Assembly (NCBI RefSeq): GCF_900188415.1
Contig: NZ_FZNV01000001.1
Span: 461,501 to 525,500, forward strand
DNA: 64,000 nucleotides
DNA from: Maribacter sedimenticola
GTDB taxonomy: Bacteria; Bacteroidota; Bacteroidia; Flavobacteriales; Flavobacteriaceae
Direction: 5' to 3'
The translations under genes and the position numbers were made by a program. Shown one piece after another: positions 53,017-62,949 of the stretch. Under the pieces are notes generated by a model that worked only from the letters and a program-made list of their open reading frames with translations, made no database searches and was not told the DNA's origin. How positions within the stretch are numbered: position 1 is the stretch's first letter; the number at the start of each line of letters is the position of its first letter.

Positions 53017-56000
53017 TTAATTTAATTTATAATGCACCCCGCTACTGTCCAAGTTATGCAGAAGCTCACTTGAAATCTGCACTTTTTGTTTTCTGCTAAT
53101 TAAATTGACCTTGATTTTTTCTTCCATTTCATACACAACAAAATTAATAGGATGCTCCCCTTTATGGTTGACCAAGGTATCTTTAAGCTCCAGGACCTTT
53201 TCCTCTTGTAATTCTGCAATATTCAATTTAATGGTAAGTTTGCGGGCATAGGTCTCCATGACCTCCTGTAACATCATAAAACTGTTGAATTGCATTCTGG
53301 GATCACCTTTTTTACCGGTTTCCTTGTTGGTCCATCCTTCTCTCACAAACAATTTGACGTAGGCAAAAGAATTGATCATTAGAAAATGCCTGAATTTAAG
53401 GTACTCTTCGCCAAAAATCCTGAATTCAAAAGAATCCATATAATCTTCCATTGTAAACGCCGCCCATCCTTTACCGTTTTTAGATACCCTGTGCTGTACA
53501 TCCGTAATTACCCCTGCAAAAGTAAGTTCCCTGTTCACATAGGAGGGCAGGTCACTGGCACATGCAATATTGGCATTGCAGAATGCCTTTATTTCAGTCT
53601 TGAAATCATCTAGCGGGTGACCGGATATATAAATACCCACTACCTCTTTTTCCCTCCGTAATTTTTCCATAGTGCCCCATTCCTCGCATGGTGGCACGGT
53701 AGGTTCTGGTATTTGTACTTCACTAGCATCGCCAAATAAACTTACTTGTGCGGAATTTTCGTTTTCCTGAAATTTTGCACCGTATTTAATGACCTTTTCC
53801 AAGAAGGTAATACCGTCACCATCATCATGAAAATATTGCGCCCTATGGGTGGTTCCAAAAGAATCGAACCCACCTGCGACCGCTAAATTTTCAAATGCTT
53901 TTTTGTTTGCGGCGCGGAGGTCTATACGCTTGGTAAGGTCAAATACGGACTTGTACGGCCCATCCTTTTCACGGTTCTTGACAATGGTCTCTACCGCACC
54001 ACGCCCAACTCCTTTTACGGCACCCATACCAAAACGAACTGCACCGGCGTCGTTCACCGCAAATTTGTAATAGGATTCATTGACATCCGGCCCAAGTACG
54101 TCCAAGCCCATACGCTTACATTCTTCCATAAAGAACGTTACCTGCTTAATGTCGTTCATGTTGTTGCTCAATACCGCGGCCATATATTCGGCAGGGTAGT
54201 GGGCCTTGCAATAGGCAGTCTGGTAGGCGATCCATGCATAACAGGTGGAGTGCGATTTGTTGAAGGCATAGGCGGCAAATGCTTCCCAGTCTTTCCAAAT
54301 TTTCTCCAGTTTGTCCACCGCATGTCCTTTAGCGGAAGCCTGTTCAATGAACTTGGGCTTCATCTTATCTAGTACGTGCTTTTGCTTTTTACCCATAGCC
54401 TTACGCAGAACATCGGCCTCACCTTTGGTAAAGTCGGCCAATTTTTGCGAAAGGAGCATCACTTGCTCTTGGTAGACCGTAATTCCATAGGTCTCCGCAA
54501 GATATTCCTCACAGGCGTCCAAATCGTACACAATTTCTTCGGTACCGTGTTTACGGGCAATGAAACTGGGTATATATTCCATTGGGCCCGGGCGGTACAG
54601 GGCGTTCATGGCAATTAGATCGGCAAAGACCGTAGGCTTTAACGAACGCATGTGCTTTTGCATTCCGGGGGATTCATATTGGAAAACCCCAACCGTTTCC
54701 CCTCGTTGAAAGAGCTCGTACGTTTTTTCGTCGTCCAACGGAAAATTCTCCGGGTCTAGCTCAATACCATGTTTCGCCTTTACGATTTTAACGGTATCCT
54801 TGATCAAGGTCAAGGTCTTTAATCCCAAGAAATCCATCTTTAATAATCCTGCGCTCTCAACAACGGAGTTGTCGAACTGGGTACAGTACATATCAGAATC
54901 CTTGGCAAGTGCCACAGGTACGAACTTGGTAATGTCATCTGGCGTAATAATCACCCCGCATGCATGAATACCGGTATTACGTACGGAACCTTCTAGAATA
55001 TAGGCCTGGTTTAGGGTTTCGGATTCTAATCCGTCCCCTTCGGAAATGTTAAGAAGTTCGTTTATCTTTTCAAGTTCTTCACTGTTGAACTTGCTCCGTA
55101 ACACTTTTTCATCGACCCCAATGATCTTTTTTAATTTAGACATGTTGGGAATCAACTTTGCCATACGGTCCGCATCGCCCAAAGGTAAATCCAATGCCCT
55201 GGCCGTATCCCTGATAGAGGATTTGGCGGCCATGGTACCGTAGGTGATAATCTGTGCCACCTGGTTGGAGCCATATTTGTCAATAACATAGTCCATAACG
55301 CGGCTACGGCCCTCATCATCAAAGTCTATATCAATATCGGGCATACTTACACGATCCGGATTCAGGAAACGCTCAAAAAGTAGGTCGTACTTAATGGGGT
55401 CTAAATTCGTAATCCATAAACAATATGCAACGGCGGAACCTGCTGCCGATCCACGACCCGGACCAACAGATACGTCCATACTACGTGCGGCCCTAATGAA
55501 ATCCTCAACGATCAAAAAGTAACCCGGGTACCCCGTTTTTTCAATTACCTTAAGCTCAAAATCAAGTCTTTCGTCAATCTCTGGAGTAATTTCGCCATAC
55601 CTTTTTTTGGCCCCTTCATAAGTAATGTGGCGCAGGTATTTGTTTTCGCCACGTTTACCGCCATCCAGTTTATCCTCCTCGAACTGAAATTCCTCTGGGA
55701 TATCAAAAGCTGGCAACAATACATCCCGCGCCAGGGTAAAGGTCTCTACCTTGTCCACAATTTCTTGGATATTGATGATAGCCTCAGGTATATCCTTGAA
55801 CAGCTCTTTCATTTCATCCGAAGACTTGAAGTAATATTCTTGATTGGGCAAGCCATACCTGTAGCCACGTCCACGGCCTATTGGGGTAGCCTGTTTTTCA
55901 CCATCCTTTACACATAATAGAATATCATGTGCATGCGCATTTTCCTTTGCGGCATAGTAGGTGTTGTTCGTAGCAACCAATTTTACATTGTGCTTCTTGG

Positions 56001-57453
56001 AAAATTGGATCAACACTTGATTAACCCGATCTTCATCTTCCTGACCGTGGCGCATGATCTCTATATAAAGGTCATCGCCAAATGTTTCTTTCCACCAAAG
56101 TAAAGCTTCTTCCGCTTGGTTTTCACCAACGTTCAAAATTTTACTGGGAACCTCACCGTATAGGTTTCCGGTCAATACAATTACATCTTCCTTATATTGT
56201 TCTACTATTTTTTTGTCGATTCGTGGCACGTAATATTTACCGTCCACAAAGGCAATGGAAGACATTTTTGCCAAATTAAGATATCCCTTCTTGCTTTTGG
56301 CAAGCATGACGATCTGGTAGCCATTGTCTTTTTGCGATTTGTTGGTATGGTCTTCGCACACCTGGAACTCACAACCTATGATCGGGGTAATTTCCAGTTC
56401 CGGTTCCGGTAATTCGTTCAAGGGTTCCTGACCTTCTTCCAGTGTTCCGTTTTGGGTAGCTTCATACCTTTTTAAATTAGCCTCGTTTCTCGTTACCACC
56501 CCTTTATTATGGTTGATCACACCGTTCACAAAATGGAACGCCCCCATCATATTGGCATGATCGGTCATGGCCACTGCAGGCATTTTTGCTTTTGCCGTAT
56601 TTGCGATCAAATCTGGAATACTGGTGGTAGATTGTAATATTGAAAATTGGGTGTGGTTATGCAAGTGTGCAAAATTGGCCGACTCTAATGTTGCCAGATT
56701 TTCCTTGATTTCTTCTTGGGAAACCCCACTTGTATCCTTTTCCCAAAGTGCATCGGCTATTTTTTTTGATGCTTTTTTTAGGTTGATGTGCTTAAGGCCT
56801 ATAAGTTGTATTTCTTGTGGATTGGCCTCGTTGAAATTCTTGAAATAGTCTGGCTGAACATCTAGTTGCTCGGCAGTATATTGATGCTTTCGGATAAGTT
56901 CCAAAAAGCAACGTGTAGTCGCTTCAACATCGGCGGTAGCATTATGCGCTTCGCCAAATGGTTCGCCAAACAAATATTGGTGCAGTTCCGTAAGCGTTGG
57001 TAGTTTGAATTTACCACCACGGCCACCGGGAATCTGACAAAGCTGTGCAGTGTGCTCCGTACAGGTGTCCAAAACCGGAAGCTCCTGTAATGGGTTTTCA
57101 ACCCCCATGCGGTGAAACTCCGCTCCCATAATATTTACATCAAAGCCAACATTTTGTCCAACGATAAACTTTGTTTTGGACATGGCAATATTGAACTTCT
57201 CCAACACTTCTGCCAAGGAAACACCTTGCTGTTCCGCCAGCTCGGTAGAAATACCGTGTATTTGCTCCGCATCATAGGGAATATTGAAACCGTCCGGGCG
57301 TACCAAATAATCTTGATGTTCAATGCAATTGCCCATTTCGTCATGCAACTGCCAAGCTATCTGTATACAACGCGGCCAATTGTCAGTATCGGTAATAGGG
57401 GCATTCCAGTTTTTGGGAAGACCGGTGGTTTCAGTGTCAAAAATGAGGTACAT
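53017..57453 (-). CDS. dnaE: DNA polymerase III alpha subunit with fused N-terminal DnaQ-type proofreading exonuclease
   Basis: 1478 residues, about 300 longer than E. coli DnaE. Residues 1-190 are a DEDDh 3'-5' exonuclease (FDTETTG with Asp6/Glu8, GQNVGFD, HNATADVEAT). From ~265 comes the PHP domain (AHLHNHTQFS, MTDHANM), then the family C polymerase core with PDIDIDFDDEGR at ~705-716 (catalytic Asp residues), helix-hairpin-helix and a C-terminal OB fold (LTFAGVITDVQHRVSKNG). Replicative chain elongation and proofreading in one chain; this fusion is known from Flavobacteria and relatives. Monocistronic as far as can be seen. Confidence 0.96.
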   Translation of the reverse strand: MYLIFDTETTGLPKNWNAPITDTDNWPRCIQIAWQLHDEMGNCIEHQDYLVRPDGFNIPYDAEQIHGISTELAEQQGVSLAEVLEKFNIAMSKTKFIVGQNVGFDVNIMGAEFHRMGVENPLQELPVLDTCTEHTAQLCQIPGGRGGKFKLPTLTELHQYLFGEPFGEAHNATADVEATTRCFLELIRKHQYTAEQLDVQPDYFKNFNEANPQEIQLIGLKHINLKKASKKIADALWEKDTSGVSQEEIKENLATLESANFAHLHNHTQFSILQSTTSIPDLIANTAKAKMPAVAMTDHANMMGAFHFVNGVINHNKGVVTRNEANLKRYEATQNGTLEEGQEPLNELPEPELEITPIIGCEFQVCEDHTNKSQKDNGYQIVMLAKSKKGYLNLAKMSSIAFVDGKYYVPRIDKKIVEQYKEDVIVLTGNLYGEVPSKILNVGENQAEEALLWWKETFGDDLYIEIMRHGQEDEDRVNQVLIQFSKKHNVKLVATNNTYYAAKENAHAHDILLCVKDGEKQATPIGRGRGYRYGLPNQEYYFKSSDEMKELFKDIPEAIINIQEIVDKVETFTLARDVLLPAFDIPEEFQFEEDKLDGGKRGENKYLRHITYEGAKKRYGEITPEIDERLDFELKVIEKTGYPGYFLIVEDFIRAARSMDVSVGPGRGSAAGSAVAYCLWITNLDPIKYDLLFERFLNPDRVSMPDIDIDFDDEGRSRVMDYVIDKYGSNQVAQIITYGTMAAKSSIRDTARALDLPLGDADRMAKLIPNMSKLKKIIGVDEKVLRSKFNSEELEKINELLNISEGDGLESETLNQAYILEGSVRNTGIHACGVIITPDDITKFVPVALAKDSDMYCTQFDNSVVESAGLLKMDFLGLKTLTLIKDTVKIVKAKHGIELDPENFPLDDEKTYELFQRGETVGVFQYESPGMQKHMRSLKPTVFADLIAMNALYRPGPMEYIPSFIARKHGTEEIVYDLDACEEYLAETYGITVYQEQVMLLSQKLADFTKGEADVLRKAMGKKQKHVLDKMKPKFIEQASAKGHAVDKLEKIWKDWEAFAAYAFNKSHSTCYAWIAYQTAYCKAHYPAEYMAAVLSNNMNDIKQVTFFMEECKRMGLDVLGPDVNESYYKFAVNDAGAVRFGMGAVKGVGRGAVETIVKNREKDGPYKSVFDLTKRIDLRAANKKAFENLAVAGGFDSFGTTHRAQYFHDDGDGITFLEKVIKYGAKFQENENSAQVSLFGDASEVQIPEPTVPPCEEWGTMEKLRREKEVVGIYISGHPLDDFKTEIKAFCNANIACASDLPSYVNRELTFAGVITDVQHRVSKNGKGWAAFTMEDYMDSFEFRIFGEEYLKFRHFLMINSFAYVKLFVREGWTNKETGKKGDPRMQFNSFMMLQEVMETYARKLTIKLNIAELQEEKVLELKDTLVNHKGEHPINFVVYEMEEKIKVNLISRKQKVQISSELLHNLDSSGVHYKLN

Positions 57454-57793
57454 AGCTAATTTTCTGTGTGTTCAATAGGTCGGTCAGCAGACCTAAAAAG
57501 AGCCCATAAAATTACTAAAAAAGAGGTGTTGGTAAAAGCTGAGTTACTAGTAGTTATTAACGGTTGCAATTTTATGTGGAGGGCAACGCTTTTTAAGATT
57601 GATGGTTATGTACTGCATTATTTAAAAAGTTTTGTGTCAAGATGATTAAATTACCTGCATATACTGTTGCCAATTCCGTAAATTCAATTATATTTGCACC
57701 CGCTTTTAGATGGGCATTGCTCATTGAGGGCGAACGAGTTAAAAAAACTAGAATTAATAATCAAGGGTCGGGCACCCTACAAATTAATGTGAT
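57454..57793. other. 340-bp divergent intergenic region between dnaE and rpsP
   Basis: Holds the rpsP promoter (57667-57696), a dyad TAGGTC/GACCTA at 57476-57495 in the dnaE leader, and a short hairpin AGGGT/ACCCT at 57764-57778 just before rpsP. No ORF or RNA gene is recognised in the middle part. Confidence 0.6.
57667..57696 (+). promoter_or_regulatory. housekeeping-type Bacteroidota promoter of rpsP-rimM
   Basis: TTG (57667-57669), 19-bp spacer, TATATTTG (57689-57696), a full match to the TTTG/TAnnTTTG layout. Predicted leader ~90 nt. It is a useful contrast to the PUL promoters, which lack the -33 element. Confidence 0.75.
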
Positions 57794-58369
57794 ATGCCAG
57801 TAAAAATTAGATTACAGAGACACGGTAAAAAAGGTAAACCATTCTATTGGGTAGTTGCTGCAGATGCAAGAGCAAAAAGAGATGGTAAATTTTTGGAAAA
57901 ATTAGGAATCTACAATCCTAACACTAATCCTGCAACTATTGAGCTTAATGTTGATAATTCTGTTAAGTGGTTGCAAAACGGTGCACAACCTACAGATACG
58001 GCTAGGGCTATCCTTTCTTATAAAGGTGTACTTTTAAAGAACCATTTGTTGGGCGGTGTTCGTAAAGGGGCATTGACCGAAGAGCAGGCAGAAGAAAAAT
58101 TCAATGCTTGGGTTACTGAAAAGGAGCAAGCAATTGCCGATAAAGTTGGTGGTTTGGACAAAGCTAAGCAAGAAGAGCGTGCTAAGGCATTGGCTGCTGA
58201 GAAGGAAGTAAACGAGAAGCGTGCTGCAGAAGCTGCCGCTGCCGCTTTGCCAGAAACACCAGAAGGTGAGAATGCAGAGGAAGAAGTAGAAGCTGTAGAA
58301 GCTGCCGGCGAGCCAGAGCAAGCTGTTGAAACTCCAGAAGCTCCTGCAGAGGAAGAGGATAAAGCATAA
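57794..58369 (+). CDS. rpsP: 30S ribosomal protein S16 with long acidic C-terminal extension
   Basis: 191 residues against ~80-90 in most bacteria. Residues 1-80 are a normal S16 ([46 protein letters not shown]). Residues ~85-150 are charged helices, and the last ~45 residues are Ala/Glu/Pro-rich ([18 protein letters not shown]). Long tails on S16 are common in Bacteroidota. Part of the 30S subunit. It is followed 13 bp later by rimM, the usual partner gene. Confidence 0.97.
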   Translation: MPVKIRLQRHGKKGKPFYWVVAADARAKRDGKFLEKLGIYNPNTNPATIELNVDNSVKWLQNGAQPTDTARAILSYKGVLLKNHLLGGVRKGALTEEQAEEKFNAWVTEKEQAIADKVGGLDKAKQEERAKALAAEKEVNEKRAAEAAAAALPETPEGENAEEEVEAVEAAGEPEQAVETPEAPAEEEDKA

Positions 58370-58382
58370 ATTTTAAGAAACG

Positions 58383-58910
58383 ATGCGCAAGGAAGATTGT
58401 TTCTACCTAGGTAATATCGTTTCAAAATATAGTTTCAAAGGGGAGGTGCTGGTAAAACTGGACACTGACGATCCCGAGATTTACGAAAATATGGAATCAG
58501 TATTCGTTTCTTTAGGAAACAATCTGGTTCCATTTTTTATTAAAAGATGTCGGCTTCATAAATCAAACTTGCTCCGTATTGATTTTGAAGAAGTAAAATC
58601 AGAATCAGATGCGGACCGTATCATGAAATGCGGCCTTTATCTACCGTTGACCCAATTACCAAAGCTTACCGGCAATAAATTTTACTACCATGAGGTCATA
58701 GGGTTTACCGTAATGGATAAGGTTCATGGGGATATAGGCATTATCCAAAGTGTAAACGATACTACGGCACAGGCATTGTTTGAAGTGCTAAAGGATGATA
58801 AGCAATTATTGATTCCTGTTAACGATGACATTATTACCAACGTAGACCGTGAGCAAAAAACCATAGAAGTAACTACACCGGAAGGTTTGGTAGAGCTGTA
58901 CCTATCCTAA
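58383..58910 (+). CDS. rimM: 16S rRNA processing protein RimM
   Basis: 175 residues. N-terminal RimM barrel (YLGNIVSKYSFKGEVLVKLDTDDP) and C-terminal PRC-barrel (YYHEVIGFTVMDKVHGDIGII, LLIPVNDDIITNVDREQKTIEV). Helps maturation of the 30S head by binding S19. Co-transcribed with rpsP. A 191-bp gap follows, with no clear terminator beyond a weak CCTAA/TTAGG dyad at 58906-58935. Confidence 0.96.
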   Translation: MRKEDCFYLGNIVSKYSFKGEVLVKLDTDDPEIYENMESVFVSLGNNLVPFFIKRCRLHKSNLLRIDFEEVKSESDADRIMKCGLYLPLTQLPKLTGNKFYYHEVIGFTVMDKVHGDIGIIQSVNDTTAQALFEVLKDDKQLLIPVNDDIITNVDREQKTIEVTTPEGLVELYLS

Positions 58911-59101
58911 ATTATAATTTTAACCCCACTTAGGTTTTTATTGAGTTTTATACAGTTCTTTAGGAAAATCATAATTTTTAGAGGTTATACTTGCTATATT
59001 TTAATATTATTTAACCGCTAGCCATTGTTATTGGTCGAATTTTAATTGTGAATACTGCCTAAGTTTAGTAAGTTCAAAGGTGCTTTGTAAATTGGTCACC
59101 A

Positions 59102-61453
59102 ATGCGTATAAAATTTAGGAAACCTGTTAGTATTGTTTTATTGATGTTAGCAAGTGCTCTGCTCATCTTGGGTTGCAATACCAATAGTGGGCCTAAAATT
59201 GCCATGGAAGCAAGTGGTAGTCAAAAGCAAATCCCAGATAATGTTGACTTCACCTTTCATGTTAAACCTATCCTTTCCGATCGTTGTTTTAAATGCCATG
59301 GGCCGGACAAAAATGCCGTAGAAGGTAATCTGTCCTTGCATTCTGCAGAAGAGGCCTATAAAGCTTTAGGCAAACTTAACGACCGTTTTGCCATTGTTCC
59401 CAAAGATGCCGCAAAGAGTGAATTGGTGCACAGGATTTTTACGGATGACAAGAATTTGATCATGCCACCCCCGGAATCCAATTTGGTTCTGGAGGAATAT
59501 GAAAAGAAAATTCTTAAAAAATGGATAGATCAAGGAGCCGAATACAAAACACATTGGGCGTTCATGCCACCTGTTACTCCGGAAATACCCAAAAAAGAAA
59601 CATCAAAGGATTGGGGTGAAAATGAAATTGATGCCTTTATCCTAAAAAAATTAAATGAACACCGTTTAAGTCCCAACCCACGGGCCAGTAATGAGAAATT
59701 ATTGCGTAGGGTAACGTTTGACCTTACCGGTCTACCACCAACCTTAGCTCAGATCAAGGCATTTGTTAGTGACCCCAGTGAAAGTCATTATGAACAAATT
59801 GTAGATTCTTTATTGAATACGGTAGATTACGCGGAGACCATGGCTGCTGAATGGATGGATATTGCCCGTTATGCAGATACACATGGTTATCAAGATGATT
59901 TTGAAAGAACCATGTGGCCTTGGAGAGACTGGGTCATCCATGCTTTTAAAGAAAATATGCCTTATGATCAATTTGTTACCTACCAGTTGGCAGGGGATTT
60001 ATTGCCCAATGCAAATTTGGAGCAAATTTTGGCAACGGGATTTAATAGGAATCATAAGATAACCGCGGAAGGCGGGGTAATTCCTGAAGAATATAGGGTA
60101 GAATATGTAGAGGATAGGACAACTACCTTGGGTACGGCGTTCTTAGGCCTTACCCTTGAATGTGCCCGATGTCATGACCATAAATATGACCCTATAAGCC
60201 AAAAAGAACATTTTCAGTTTTATAGTTTTTTCAATACCATACCTGAACAAGGGCTGTTGGCCAATGCCAATGAACTCCCCACACCCTATATTACTATCAC
60301 CCCAAAAGAGGTCAACGATGTATTGGGATTTATCAATTTAGAAAAGAGTGATATGAAAGAGGTACCGGTTATGGTCATGAAAGAAATGGATGAACCTAGA
60401 TCTTCCTATATACTGGATAGGGGTATCTATGATCAACATACGACACAAGTATATCCTGACACTCCTTCCTCCATTCTTCCTTTTGATGAATTTCCAAAGA
60501 ACAGGCTGGGGCTGGCCCAATGGTTGTTCAACAAGGAACATCCCTTAACGGCAAGGGTTTCCGTAAATAGATTATGGCAGCGTATGTTCGGTAATGGAAT
60601 TGTATCCACATCGTTTGATTTTGGTAACCAGGGTGCCTTGCCTACCCATCCCGAATTATTGGATTTCTTGGCCATTAAATATCGAACGGAAGGGTGGGAT
60701 ACCCAAAAAATGTTGAAATATATGGCTATGTCCGCAACTTACCGGCAGGATACCAAGGTCAACAAGGAAAAACTGGAAAGCGACCCTGAAAACAAATTTC
60801 TTGCTCGTGCCTCTAGATTAAGGCTTTCTTCTGAAGCTATCCGCGATCAAGCATTGGCCTTTAGCGGTCTTTTGAGTAAGGAAGTGGGGGGACCCAGTGT
60901 AAAACCTTATCAGCCAGAAGGTATTTGGGAAGAGACAACCGGTGGCGGTGGAGGCAGCACGGCTTCCTATACGGTTAGCGAGGGTACGGATGTCTATAGA
61001 AAAAGTTTATATACCTTTTGGAAACGAACGGTACCACCACCAAGTATGATGACCTTTGATAGCAGCTCTAGGGATTACTGCTCGGTAAAAAGACAGGAGA
61101 CCAATACGCCCCTTCAGGCATTGGTACTTTTGAACGATCCTCAATTGGTAGAGGCGGCTAGGGCAGCTGCCGTGACAGAAATGATTGCTCAACCCAATAA
61201 CGAACAAGAACAAATCAAGACCTTGTTCTTTAAGGCAACATCCAGAATACCTACTGCAACGGAATTGACATCGTTATTTGAATATTACAAACAGATGCTA
61301 CAAAAAGTGGAGCAAGGTGAAATCAATGCTCAGGAATATCTGGGTATCGGTAAAAGTAAGTACCCAAAAGATCTGCACGCAGATGCACTGGTAGCGATGT
61401 CATTAACGGCACATACTATTCTTAATTTGGACGAAACCATAAATAGAGGTTAA
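59102..61453 (+). CDS. haem-motif (PSCyt1/DUF1549/DUF1553) lipoprotein
   Basis: 783 residues, lipoprotein signal (LILGC, Cys25). Residues ~50-130 hold a c-type cytochrome-like motif CFKCHG (Cys62, Cys65, His66) in the planctomycete-cytochrome C domain; ~165-370 is DUF1549 (FDLTGLPPT, AEWMDIARYADTHGYQDD, and a second CARCHDHKYDPI at ~354); the C-terminal half is DUF1553 (RVSVNRLWQRMFG, NTPLQALVLLNDP). Function unsettled; these proteins are abundant in marine planctomycetes and Bacteroidota and often lie beside DUF1501 proteins, as here. An electron-transfer or oxidative step on a carbohydrate or sulfated substrate has been suggested by context only. First gene of an operon. Confidence 0.92.
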   Translation: MRIKFRKPVSIVLLMLASALLILGCNTNSGPKIAMEASGSQKQIPDNVDFTFHVKPILSDRCFKCHGPDKNAVEGNLSLHSAEEAYKALGKLNDRFAIVPKDAAKSELVHRIFTDDKNLIMPPPESNLVLEEYEKKILKKWIDQGAEYKTHWAFMPPVTPEIPKKETSKDWGENEIDAFILKKLNEHRLSPNPRASNEKLLRRVTFDLTGLPPTLAQIKAFVSDPSESHYEQIVDSLLNTVDYAETMAAEWMDIARYADTHGYQDDFERTMWPWRDWVIHAFKENMPYDQFVTYQLAGDLLPNANLEQILATGFNRNHKITAEGGVIPEEYRVEYVEDRTTTLGTAFLGLTLECARCHDHKYDPISQKEHFQFYSFFNTIPEQGLLANANELPTPYITITPKEVNDVLGFINLEKSDMKEVPVMVMKEMDEPRSSYILDRGIYDQHTTQVYPDTPSSILPFDEFPKNRLGLAQWLFNKEHPLTARVSVNRLWQRMFGNGIVSTSFDFGNQGALPTHPELLDFLAIKYRTEGWDTQKMLKYMAMSATYRQDTKVNKEKLESDPENKFLARASRLRLSSEAIRDQALAFSGLLSKEVGGPSVKPYQPEGIWEETTGGGGGSTASYTVSEGTDVYRKSLYTFWKRTVPPPSMMTFDSSSRDYCSVKRQETNTPLQALVLLNDPQLVEAARAAAVTEMIAQPNNEQEQIKTLFFKATSRIPTATELTSLFEYYKQMLQKVEQGEINAQEYLGIGKSKYPKDLHADALVAMSLTAHTILNLDETINRG

Positions 61454-61455
61454 GC

Positions 61456-62949
61456 ATGAGCGAAAAGAAAATTCTTGAGGAACGGTCGTTGATCTTAAAT
61501 AGACGTTCATTTTTGGGTAAAGCTGCAATGGGTGTAGGAGGACTTGGACTGGCATCCATATTGGGTACCGACCTTTTTAGAAAAGGGTCAAACGGTTTGT
61601 ATACCGCAGATAACGGTCCCGGGGGTGTACAAGGTATTTTGGATTCCCTGCATCATCCGGCAAAGATTAAACGGGTCATCTATCTGTTTCAAAGCGGCGG
61701 TCCTTCCCAATTGGAATTATTTGATTACAAACCGCTATTAAATAAACGAAGGGGAGAAGATCTACCGGAATCCATTAGAAATGGTCAGCGTTTAACGGGC
61801 ATGACCTCCGGTCAGGATAGTTTTCCGTTGGTGGGTTCAAATTTTGGTTTTCAAAGGCATGGTAAGAACGGAACGTGGGTTAGCGATCTTCTTCCCTACA
61901 CGGCAAAAATGGTCGATGATATCTGTATTATCAAGTCCATGTATACAGAGGCGATCAATCATGACCCCGCGGTTACCTTTTTTCAAACGGGTTCCCAGCA
62001 ACCGGGCAGACCAAGTATGGGTTCATGGTTAAGTTATGGTCTTGGCAGTGAGAACGAAAACCTTCCTGCGTTTACAGTATTGTTGTCAAGGGGGTCGGGG
62101 AGACCTAATGGGCAGCCTTTATATACCCGCTTATGGGGTAACGGATTTTTACACTCCTTGCACCAAGGTGTACAGTTTAGGGCGGCAAAAGACCCAGTTC
62201 TGTACCTGAACGACCCCAAAGGCACTACAGCAGAGGTCAAAAGGGCCATGTTGGATCAATTGGCCGAACTTAATGATCAACATTATCAAGAATCTAACGA
62301 TCCGGAAATTCAAAGTAGAATAGCTCAGTATGAAATGGCTTACCGCATGCAGACTTCGGTACCGGATGTTATGGATACAGGGAAGGAACCGGACTATATT
62401 TATAAAATGTATGGGTCGGATGCCAAAATTCCCGGTACCTATGCTGCAAATTGCCTTCTTGCAAGGAGACTGGCGGAAAAAGATGTACGGTTCATTCAAT
62501 TATACCACATGGGGTGGGATCAACATGATAATTTGCCCGGAGCCATACAGAAACAGGCCAAGGACGTTGATCAAGCATCTGCGGCATTGGTTGCCGATCT
62601 TAAACAACGTGGGTTATTGGAAGATACTTTGGTAATTTGGGGAGGAGAATTTGGCCGTACCAATTATTCCCAAGGTCTTTTGACCGATACTACATATGGA
62701 CGGGATCATCATCCTAGATGTTTTACTATGTGGATGGCCGGTGGCGGTATAAAACCAGGTATGGTCTATGGTGAAACCGATGAGTTTGGGTATAACATTA
62801 TTAAAAACCCCGTGCATGTCCATGATTTTCAGGCAACCATGTTGCATCAGCTGGGCATTGATCATGAAAAATTCACCTATAAATACCAAGGACGTCGTTT
62901 TAGACTTACAGATGTGGAAGGTACTGTGGTAAAAGATATTTTAACCTGA
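61456..62949 (+). CDS. DUF1501 family protein (alkaline-phosphatase/sulfatase-like fold), Tat signal
   Basis: 497 residues. Twin-arginine signal (NRRSFLGKAAMGVGG) near residue 17, so exported folded. Family hallmarks: YLFQSGGPSQLELFDYKP, QTGSQQPGRPSMGSWLSYGLGS, IQLYHMGWDQHDNL, WGGEFGRT and GRDHHPRCFTMWMAGGG. The fold is related to sulfatases and alkaline phosphatases, but no CxPSR formylglycine motif is present. It pairs with DUF1549/DUF1553 (2 bp gap) and overlaps the next gene by one base (ATGA). The physical coupling suggests a complex or shared pathway in the envelope; activity unknown. Confidence 0.92.
   Translation: MSEKKILEERSLILNRRSFLGKAAMGVGGLGLASILGTDLFRKGSNGLYTADNGPGGVQGILDSLHHPAKIKRVIYLFQSGGPSQLELFDYKPLLNKRRGEDLPESIRNGQRLTGMTSGQDSFPLVGSNFGFQRHGKNGTWVSDLLPYTAKMVDDICIIKSMYTEAINHDPAVTFFQTGSQQPGRPSMGSWLSYGLGSENENLPAFTVLLSRGSGRPNGQPLYTRLWGNGFLHSLHQGVQFRAAKDPVLYLNDPKGTTAEVKRAMLDQLAELNDQHYQESNDPEIQSRIAQYEMAYRMQTSVPDVMDTGKEPDYIYKMYGSDAKIPGTYAANCLLARRLAEKDVRFIQLYHMGWDQHDNLPGAIQKQAKDVDQASAALVADLKQRGLLEDTLVIWGGEFGRTNYSQGLLTDTTYGRDHHPRCFTMWMAGGGIKPGMVYGETDEFGYNIIKNPVHVHDFQATMLHQLGIDHEKFTYKYQGRRFRLTDVEGTVVKDILT

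Noticed and set aside
58018-58425. Minus-strand ORFs (Ser/Ala-rich, Leu-rich) over the rpsP tail
   Set aside because: These are shadows of the Ala/Glu-rich S16 extension, whose codons leave the other strand free of stops.
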